Shown piece after piece: positions 7,141 to 12,691 of a stretch of 12,691 nucleotides of DNA. Under the pieces are notes generated by a model. The model had not been told where the DNA came from, did no database searches, and saw only the letters and a program-made list of their open reading frames with translations. This DNA is from Bacteroidota bacterium (GTDB lineage Bacteria; Bacteroidota; Bacteroidia; Chitinophagales; UBA2359). Position 1 is the first letter of the stretch, and each line of letters begins with the position of its first letter. Position numbers and translations under genes: made by a program. The DNA is taken from the NCBI GenBank assembly GCA_020627525.1, contig JAHDGP010000093.1:1-12691 (forward strand). Reading direction: 5' to 3'.

Positions 7141-8997
7141 TTACTTTAAAATCATATAATCAGGCGACATCATCATGTAGTACAAAACATCATTGATTGC
7201 ATCTTCTGCATCATAGTTAGTATCATTTTGTGCTGCTTGATTTACAGCATCTACAATAACGTTTCTTGTGCCATTTGATAATTGCCCATTACATAAAACA
7301 ATATTAAATCGCTCAACTATGGCAGTTGTTCCATTATTGTTGTATAAATCAATTTCATCTGTAAGATCAAAAAACGGAGGATCATCCGCATTGTATCCGA
7401 TGACTGGATCATTGTTTGCATTTAGGATTACAGTGGTTCTATTCGGAAAAGGTCTTATTTTTAAAGCGTCTTCAATGGTGTTAAGACTTCTAATTGCAGT
7501 AGTTGAAGTTAAAATTTGAAACTCAGGAGACACCATGTCATTGGGTGCAATAAAATCAGACTCCGAATAAAAAGGAGTGAAGAAATTAAATACCGAAGGA
7601 GAGGCTAAAAAAGACTGTTCTAGTTTGTCAAAAATATGACCGTAATCATTATACCACAAATCGCCTGAAGCAGAGTTAACATCTAAAGCAGCGAAGAGGT
7701 TGGTCAATCGCTCAACTGGTTGGCGTAGCCTTCCAGATTTTGGATGATTGAGCCAAGCGCAATCACGAGCCTCAGGATCAATAAGTATAGCACGGACAAC
7801 AGCTTTTAAATCTCCTTTTACCCCAGTTCCATTGTCATTAAAAATAGTGGCAATTCGTTCTACATATTCAGGGCTGGGATTTGATTTTACAAGCTGCTGA
7901 ATTAAACGAATACTTATAAATGGAGCAACATTGTCATGGTTAAACAGTACTGCAATTGCATCTTCAACGTCTTTCATTCCATTTTGACCAGCAGCAATCG
8001 TAGAACCATCAATCATTCTTTTGGAACCTGTATCATGATGATCTTGATACATCACCATTGGAACTGTAAAATCATAAGCGTTTGACCCTCTATTAAACCC
8101 TGGACTTCCCGTATTATTTGGATAGGCATCTAAATTCCATTTGTCTCCACATAAACCTGTAAAAACTCTAGCCATTTCTTGAATATCTTCAATATCGTAG
8201 GTGGAAATTCGTTCTCCATTGGCATCAAGTTTATAACTTCCATCATTGTTCATTTCAAACAAGCCAATAGTAAAAAGTTGCATGATTTCTCTTGCATAAT
8301 TTTCATCTGGTAATGAACCTGTAATTGGATTTGCTTTTTTGTTTTGAAAATGACTGAGATAGTAGCCCATTACAGGGTGTAAACTAACTTCCTTTAATAC
8401 ATCATGAAAGTTGTCAAAGGCACCTTGATACAAAACATCATAGTAATCAGCTAAACCTTTTCCTCTTCTTGAAAAGGTACTTACCCTTATGGAAACAACA
8501 AAAATTTGACTAAGTGCAAAAGCTACTTTATGTCTAAGAACATCCTCCTCTCTCAGAACCTTTTCATAAAAGGTACTTGGCATATGTTCCCAACCTCTTC
8601 GATCAATATTATAAGAATCATAACCATAAGCTTGCCCAATTTTATGATAGGCTTTATTGTAAATTTCATTATAAGTATCCTGATAAGAAGAGGCAGGCAT
8701 TGCTAGTTGGTCATCCAACCATTGTTCTATTCCTATTTGACTTACCAGTTCAATGTCTTCATAATTGGCTCCTAAGCTTGCTTGCGATAAGAAACGAGAT
8801 GCACCGTACAAATCTGGTATAAGCGCTGTTCCATTTATTAAATTTACACCAGCGTTTTGATCAAAGTTGTCACTGGTTGTTACAGTTATTCCAACATCAT
8901 TTCCCGCTCCTAAATAGTCTTGGTAAGTCTGACCAAAGACAGGAAAAGATAAACTACTGACCAAAAATATTAACAATGCTTTTTTTAATGTTTGCAT
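7141..8997 (-). CDS. DUF1800 family secreted protein
   Basis: 618 residues with a Sec signal peptide (1-23, MQTLKKALLI... ending VFGQ). DUF1800 hallmarks are present in order: YGASRFLSQASLG (64-76), VLRHKVAFALSQIFVVSIRV (153-172), YYDVLYQGAFDNFHDVLKEV (185-204), HPVMGYYLSHFQNKKANP (207-224), PDENYAREIMQLFTIGLFEM (230-249), MARVFTGL (275-282), HHDTGSKRMIDG (320-331), GRLRQPVERLTNLFAALDV (422-440), and SPSVFNFFTPFYSESDFIAP (466-485), ending MMMSPDYMILK. The domain is complete and of normal length. The family is typically found beside DUF1501 proteins in Bacteroidota, Planctomycetota and Proteobacteria, as here, but its biochemical role is unknown. It is the first gene of the operon and ends in tandem TAA TAA stops. 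The two partners use different export routes (Sec here, Tat for DUF1501) and so should meet outside the cytoplasm. Confidence 0.92.
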   Translation of the reverse strand: MQTLKKALLIFLVSSLSFPVFGQTYQDYLGAGNDVGITVTTSDNFDQNAGVNLINGTALIPDLYGASRFLSQASLGANYEDIELVSQIGIEQWLDDQLAMPASSYQDTYNEIYNKAYHKIGQAYGYDSYNIDRRGWEHMPSTFYEKVLREEDVLRHKVAFALSQIFVVSIRVSTFSRRGKGLADYYDVLYQGAFDNFHDVLKEVSLHPVMGYYLSHFQNKKANPITGSLPDENYAREIMQLFTIGLFEMNNDGSYKLDANGERISTYDIEDIQEMARVFTGLCGDKWNLDAYPNNTGSPGFNRGSNAYDFTVPMVMYQDHHDTGSKRMIDGSTIAAGQNGMKDVEDAIAVLFNHDNVAPFISIRLIQQLVKSNPSPEYVERIATIFNDNGTGVKGDLKAVVRAILIDPEARDCAWLNHPKSGRLRQPVERLTNLFAALDVNSASGDLWYNDYGHIFDKLEQSFLASPSVFNFFTPFYSESDFIAPNDMVSPEFQILTSTTAIRSLNTIEDALKIRPFPNRTTVILNANNDPVIGYNADDPPFFDLTDEIDLYNNNGTTAIVERFNIVLCNGQLSNGTRNVIVDAVNQAAQNDTNYDAEDAINDVLYYMMMSPDYMILK

Positions 8998-9039
8998 TTA
9001 TATTTTATTCTTTTTTGAAAATGAACTTCAATTTTCTAG

Positions 9040-9056
9040 TAGATACAATGTATCTA
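9040..9056. promoter_or_regulatory. Perfect 17-bp dyad, candidate operator for the DUF1800 operon
   Basis: TAGATAC-AAT-GTATCTA has 7-bp perfect arms and a 3-bp spacer, and lies 43 bp upstream of the DUF1800 ATG (8997). Its size and symmetry fit a dimeric helix-turn-helix regulator site. No regulator gene is adjacent, and no good -33/-7 pair was recognised around it. Confidence 0.4.
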
Positions 9057-9144
9057 TATTGGTTAAGTGGTTTGAAAAATGAATCTATACAGATTGATAG
9101 GTCAATCAATTATGGGTTCAGTGTTTTAAAACCAACTTTATAGT

Positions 9145-9471
9145 AATAATGTGTTTATTTGTCTAAAGGGATTTGGGAATAAGTATAATGCTGGCTTGGC
9201 GGAAAGCATAAACTATTCTGCCTGTTTGTGATCAAATAAGGTACCGTTTTCTTTATCAGTTCTTGTTTGATGAAAGAAATAGCTGTAATTGATTTGTAAT
9301 GAATGTTTTACGATAGTAAAATATTGTTATTATGGAATGGAATTAGGACGCAATTTACATTTAGGAGGATCGTTTTTGGGAAAGTATTACCAAAATGGGA
9401 AAAGGGTTAGGGAAGCAACTTTAAACCCTGCGATAAAGTTTCGACAAAACCAGCTCGATCTTCAAATTTAA
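9145..9471 (+). pseudogene. Possible decayed outer-membrane beta-barrel gene fragment
   Basis: One plus-strand frame reads protein-like sequence across several stop codons. About 9169-9228 gives GFGNKYNAGLAESINYSACL, then TGA, then SNKVPFSLSVLV, then TGA, TGA, TAG and TAA. A final open stretch (9289-9471) contains YYGMELGRNLHLGGSFLGKY, then YQNGKRVREATLNPAIKF. Alternating polar/apolar residues, aromatic girdles and G/N/K turns look like beta-barrel strands and are unlike the I/K/N/F-rich peptides expected from random AT-rich DNA. The 3' end overlaps the truA 3' end by 65 bp in convergent orientation. The family was not recognised. It could be chance, and 9289-9471 alone is unlikely to be a working gene (TTG start just after a stop). 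Confidence 0.35.
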
Positions 9472-10213
9472 TATATGGATATTCAATTTTTGAAAGATAG
9501 AGCCCTTGTGGATGAGCAGCGTGTAAAACCCTTTCAGTCTTTTTATCAACTAGATAAGATTCTAATTGTTGTAAAGATAATTTCCCCATCCCAATTTCTA
9601 TTAAACGCAAAGCGATGATTCTAATCATTCCCCTTAAAAAACGGTTAGAGCTTATTTCTAAACGAAACCTGTTTTTTCGTGCATTTACATATAGGTTTGC
9701 TTTACTTACTTCGCAAAGTGTGTGTTTATTAAAATCAGGTCTTCTGCACAATGCATAATAATCATTGTATTTTAAAAATAATTTTGTAGCGAGTGCCATT
9801 TTTTCAAAATCCAATTCATTCAAAAGATAATAGGCACTGATACCATCAAACAATGGATCTTTAAAAAAATGAGCAAAATAATTATAAGTTCGTTTTGTGG
9901 CATCATAACGAGCGTGCGCTTCTTCATGCATCAAACGAATATCATACACTGCAATATCATTTGGCAAAACTTTATTCATTCGAAATATAAAATCAAAATC
10001 GACTTTTTTATTCAACCAAATGTGAAAAACATATTGATTGGCGTGAACCATTGCATCGGTTCGTCCACAACCAATTGCATTTATTGGGTACCCAAACACT
10101 TTAGACAACTTTTCTTCAATTATTCCCTGAACAGTTTTGACCCGCTTAATTTGCCTCTGCCATCCTCGATAGTGAAATCCATTGTAAGCTATGTGAATAA
10201 AATATTTTTCCAA
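9407..10213 (-). CDS. truA: TruA-type tRNA pseudouridine synthase
   Basis: 268 residues from a TTG at 10213 (MEKYFIHIAYNGFHYRGWQR), which matches where family members begin. An upstream in-frame TTG (10234) would add VLYFCC-type residues, and an in-frame stop (TAA) lies just before it. No ATG is available. The catalytic loop GCGRTDAMVHA carries the essential Asp (residue 53); the usual GRTDAGVHA has Gly where this has Met. Further family features are AYNGFHYRGWQRQ, VQGIIEEKL, the ARYDATKRTYNYF strand, FRLEISSNRFLRGMIRIIAL (the C-terminal RNA-binding helix) and PQGLYLSKIEYP near the end. TruA makes pseudouridine at tRNA positions 38-40 in the cytoplasm. DFNKHTLCEV replaces the more usual FSKTHT.. 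segment, so this may be the divergent Bacteroidota-type copy rather than the canonical one. It is monocistronic here. Confidence 0.85.
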   Translation of the reverse strand: MEKYFIHIAYNGFHYRGWQRQIKRVKTVQGIIEEKLSKVFGYPINAIGCGRTDAMVHANQYVFHIWLNKKVDFDFIFRMNKVLPNDIAVYDIRLMHEEAHARYDATKRTYNYFAHFFKDPLFDGISAYYLLNELDFEKMALATKLFLKYNDYYALCRRPDFNKHTLCEVSKANLYVNARKNRFRLEISSNRFLRGMIRIIALRLIEIGMGKLSLQQLESYLVDKKTERVLHAAHPQGLYLSKIEYPYIKFEDRAGFVETLSQGLKLLP

Positions 10214-10217
10214 GCAA

Positions 10218-10225
10218 CAAAAGTA
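10218..10225 (-). promoter_or_regulatory. Candidate Bacteroidota -7 box (TACTTTTG) at the truA start
   Basis: On the minus strand TACTTTTG fits TAnnTTTG and ends 4 nt before the preferred TTG start at 10213, implying a nearly leaderless mRNA. A GGTTTG lies 25 bp upstream, longer than the usual -33 spacing, so the call is tentative. If it is the promoter, the upstream TTG at 10234 cannot be the start. Confidence 0.3.
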
Positions 10226-10234
10226 CAAAACCAA

Positions 10235-10752
10235 TTACACATACTCACGACAAACCGAATAGGATTTGTAGAGCTGCTCATATCTTTTAGCAATTGATTG
10301 ATTCAGTTAAATATTGAGCAAATGAAAACTGTAAATAGTAAGAATGTTTATATTGTAAAGTTTAATAATTTGTAGCACGAAATTTGAAGTAATTTTAATT
10401 AGTGATTGAGTTTTAAGTTTACTTTATATAGTTGTAATTAATTTTTGTTTAATAAAAAGCATTAAATTGTTAACAAAATCAAAACAGATCTCAATAAAAG
10501 TATTAATATTCAAGAATTAACTTGCAATTGTGCCTGTTAAGTAACAATTGCTTTAGTATATTTATCAAGTATATACCCAAAGTTTAAATATATATTGTAA
10601 AGAAAAATACTTTATAACGCTTTGACTGTAAAATGTGAATAGCATCCCAGCATAATTGGTTCATTAACAGTTAGTTTTTAAGAAATACAACTTCATTTAG
10701 AATTTATTTGAAATATAAATCATAATTAAGCAAAATCTAAACTAGAAAAAAT
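10235..10752. other. Very AT-rich intergenic region, no gene seen
   Basis: About 520 bp between the divergent truA and the secreted repeat protein. It is strongly A+T-rich with many in-frame stops on both strands, and contains no convincing ORF or RNA gene. The only clear structure is the GCAATTGT/ACAATTGC dyad at 10524-10551. It probably holds the promoter and a long leader of the gene at 10753, but no complete -33/-7 pair was recognised. Confidence 0.6.
10524..10551. other. Inverted repeat, 8-bp perfect arms, 12-nt spacer
   Basis: GCAATTGT (10524-10531) and ACAATTGC (10544-10551) are perfect complements. It sits about 200 bp upstream of the secreted-protein ATG. It could be an operator or a leader hairpin; no T-rich terminator tract follows. 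Confidence 0.35.
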
Positions 10753-12691
10753 ATGAAACTAAAAAATTACTTTTATTTATTGGGCGCATTGTTGTTAAGT
10801 GTATCTTTTCCATATAATAATATGTCTGCTCAATGTGGTACTTGTGCTTCGGGAAACTCCGATGCCCTTGCAGTTGGAGCACCAGGAGCCTTTTCTGGAG
10901 GTGGTTTAAATGGATCTTTTGCAGATGCTACTACACTATTTGGTGCAGCAGGTGGAACAGACTTTTTCACTGGTGCATCTTTCAGCTTAGATGCATTGCC
11001 AACACAAAATCTAGAGGATCTTTGTATGTTAATTGACTTTGATGTGCAAACAACTGGAGATTTGGCTGTAAATCCAATAACATTGGAATTCAGAATAGAA
11101 AATATTTGTGGAGGCTTTCCTTGTCCATGGATAGATTTTAATACAGTAGTAACTGGAACGGGTCCAATTACTTTGGGAGGAAACCTTTCGGCTGGAAACA
11201 ATACAGGATTTGATCCTGCACAACCTTATCAAATTGTGATTGCTTTTGGATATTTTGGAGGGACACTTGCTGATGATGTGACGGTTACTTACAGTACACC
11301 TACATTTGATGTTTGTCAAGCACCACCTCCGCCAACAGGGGCTACCTGTCCTGCATGTCCTGCCGGATCAGAAAGTGTGGATTTATATTTGGGGGCACCT
11401 GGAGCTTTCTCAGGCGGCGGCTTAAATGGATCTTTTGCAGATGCAACAACGCTATTTGGAAGTGCAGCTGGTCAGGATTTCTTTCTAGGGGCAATATTTG
11501 GAACAGACTCTGAACCTTATGACATAAATGATCTTTGTATGTTGATTGACATTGATGTTCAAACAACAAGAGACTTGGCAGCAAATCCCATTACTTTTGA
11601 ATTTAGAATAGAAAATATTTGTGGCGGTTTTCCTTGTCCGTGGATAGATTTTAATACTTCCATTTCAAGCACAGGTCCGACCACAATTGGTGGAGGACTA
11701 TCCAGTGGAAACAATACAGGGTTTGATCCAAATCAACCGTACCAAATTGTGATAGCTTATGCAGATTTTAATGGTGCACCACTTGGAGACGATGTAAGCA
11801 TCAATTACAGTATGCCTAGCTTTACTGCTTGTGAAGTAACACCACCTTCTGGAATCACTTGTCCAGCTTGTCCTGCGGGAACAGTTAGTGAGCCTTTATT
11901 TGTTGGAGCCCCTGGTGCCTTTAGTGGTGGAGGATTGAATGGCTCATTTGCAGACGGAGCAACCTTGTTTGGAAGTGCAGCTGGTCAAGACTTTTTTGTC
12001 GGAGCGTCTTTTGGTACTGAGTCATTGCCTTTTACAGACATCAGCGCGCTTTGTATGTTGATTGATATTGATGTTCAAACAACAAGAGATTTAGCAGCAA
12101 ATCCGATTACTTTTGAGTTTAGAATAGAAAATATTTGTGGCGGTTTTCCTTGTCCGTGGATAGATTTTAATGGTTCAATTACAAGTACTGGTCCAACTAC
12201 AATTGGAGGTGAATTGACTTCTGGAAACAATACAGGATTTAATCCTACACAACCTTATCAAATAGTGATTGCTTATGCAGATTTTAATGGCGCACCTCTA
12301 GGAGATGATGTAACAATCAATTATAGTTTACCAAGTTTTTCAGCTTGTATTCCAGAGTCAGTTTGTAGTATCAATAGTGTAACGGCAGGTGGTCAAACGG
12401 CTTGCGATCCATTTGATAATACATTTTCACAAGAAATTTTTATTGAATACAATGATGCACCTGCTGGTGGCGCATTAGTCGTAAATGGAGCATTTCAACC
12501 AATTACTGGAAGTCCACAAACAGTTGTTTTAAATGATTTATCTTCAAATGGTGCTTCAGGAGATGTGACGGTTTCATTCACAGATGCCCCAACCTGTAAT
12601 TTAACAGCAACAGATGTTTACACAGCTCCAAATCCTTGTATAACTTTCCCAATGGACCCTACAACGCAGTGTTCTGTTTTGTATGGTGAAG
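10753..12691 (+). CDS. Large secreted Cys-rich tandem-repeat protein, C-terminus cut by window edge
   Basis: The ATG at 10753 opens 646 codons without a stop to the window end. Residues 1-27 are a signal peptide (MKLKNYFYLLGALLLSVSFP... ending MSAQ). Three tandem repeats follow: 28-198, 199-369 and 370-532. Each has GAPGAFSGGGLNGSFAD, LFG.A.G.DFF.GA, LCMLID.DVQTT.DLA.NPI, F(R)IENICGGFPCPWIDFN, SGNNTGF and QPYQIVIA. Each also has six cysteines in the same places (repeat 2: 199, 202, 262, 290, 295, 360), which suggests three disulfides per repeat. From about 538 a different extracellular beta-sandwich unit begins (CSINSVTAGGQTACDPFDNT, then QTVVLNDL, TCNLTATDV), a kind common in large Bacteroidota secreted proteins. 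The repeat family was not recognised. A cell-surface or released adhesin-like role is inferred, and a type IX sorting domain could lie beyond the edge. It stands alone after a long AT-rich region. Confidence 0.85.
   Translation, partial: MKLKNYFYLLGALLLSVSFPYNNMSAQCGTCASGNSDALAVGAPGAFSGGGLNGSFADATTLFGAAGGTDFFTGASFSLDALPTQNLEDLCMLIDFDVQTTGDLAVNPITLEFRIENICGGFPCPWIDFNTVVTGTGPITLGGNLSAGNNTGFDPAQPYQIVIAFGYFGGTLADDVTVTYSTPTFDVCQAPPPPTGATCPACPAGSESVDLYLGAPGAFSGGGLNGSFADATTLFGSAAGQDFFLGAIFGTDSEPYDINDLCMLIDIDVQTTRDLAANPITFEFRIENICGGFPCPWIDFNTSISSTGPTTIGGGLSSGNNTGFDPNQPYQIVIAYADFNGAPLGDDVSINYSMPSFTACEVTPPSGITCPACPAGTVSEPLFVGAPGAFSGGGLNGSFADGATLFGSAAGQDFFVGASFGTESLPFTDISALCMLIDIDVQTTRDLAANPITFEFRIENICGGFPCPWIDFNGSITSTGPTTIGGELTSGNNTGFNPTQPYQIVIAYADFNGAPLGDDVTINYSLPSFSACIPESVCSINSVTAGGQTACDPFDNTFSQEIFIEYNDAPAGGALVVNGAFQPITGSPQTVVLNDLSSNGASGDVTVSFTDAPTCNLTATDVYTAPNPCITFPMDPTTQCSVLYGE
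10834..12348 (+). repeat. Three in-frame tandem repeats inside the secreted protein gene
   Basis: Units begin with the TGT of the CxxC motif at 10834, 11347 and 11860, exactly 513 bp apart, and the third ends at 12348. Small one-codon indels inside units balance out. Units 2 and 3 are much closer to each other than to unit 1, for example a 54-bp identical run at 11602-11655 and 12118-12171, where unit 1 differs at several positions. This points to a recent duplication or gene conversion between units 2 and 3. Confidence 0.9.

Noticed and set aside
9869..10297. Plus-strand ORF of 142 codons
   Set aside because: It is antisense to the conserved N-terminal half of truA, and its translation is rich in I, F, N and S with no recognisable motif.
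10753..10840. Lipoprotein signal on the repeat protein (Cys right after MSAQ)
   Set aside because: The residues before the Cys (S-A-Q) do not fit a lipobox. A signal peptidase I site near SAQ is more likely.
10830..11584. Several minus- and plus-strand ORFs over the tandem repeats
   Set aside because: They are out-of-frame shadows produced by the low stop-codon density of the Gly/Ala/Thr-rich repeat gene. The frame from 10753 has a signal peptide and conserved repeats.
10834..12348. CRISPR-like or satellite repeat array
   Set aside because: The repeats are in-frame protein-coding units of 513 bp, not short direct repeats with spacers.

Overview
The window is AT-rich DNA that looks like Bacteroidota (a Flavobacteriia- or Saprospiria-like, probably free-living organism). 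The evidence is the secreted-protein style (signal peptides ending in ..AQ/..GQ, FxxC-rich repeats, and C-terminal modules with paired GDxNxD..FQG motifs), TAnnTTTG-type -7 boxes close to start codons, the absence of strong Shine-Dalgarno sequences, and TTG starts. The taxonomic call is inference from these features.

Left part (1-3779), cell-surface polysaccharide and export. On the minus strand lie a Wzx-like polysaccharide flippase (1218-2681, TTG start) and, downstream of it, a HlyD/MacA-type periplasmic adaptor that runs off the left edge (1-1065). Two small hairpins sit between them. Divergent from the flippase is a family-2 glycosyltransferase (2802-3771) broken by a single +1 frameshift at an AAAA run (3070-3073). 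A bidirectional hairpin terminator (3742-3779) separates it from the next, convergent operon.

Middle part (3816-8997, minus strand), a three-gene export operon. It is read in the order DUF1800 protein (Sec signal), DUF1501 protein (Tat signal, 7 nt downstream), then a 572-residue secreted mosaic protein. The mosaic carries an F5/8C-like domain, a MopE-like metal-binding motif, one CxxCH cytochrome c domain and a calcium-binding-type C-terminal module. A 171-bp element with 23-bp terminal inverted repeats fills the gap between the second and third genes. A 17-bp perfect dyad lies upstream of the first gene. All three products should end up outside the cytoplasm. The DUF1800/DUF1501 pairing is known and functionally uncharacterised, and the haem-bearing third partner hints at a redox or extracellular role.

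Right part (9001-12691). A stretch between the operon and truA holds what may be a decayed beta-barrel gene on the plus strand (about 9145-9471). Next is a TruA-type tRNA pseudouridine synthase on the minus strand (9407-10213). About 520 bp of very AT-rich non-coding DNA follows. The last gene is a large secreted protein starting at 10753 and running off the right edge. It has three tandem repeats of about 171 residues, each with six cysteines, followed by a Bacteroidota-type extracellular beta-sandwich repeat.

No rRNA, tRNA, CRISPR array or transposase gene was seen.
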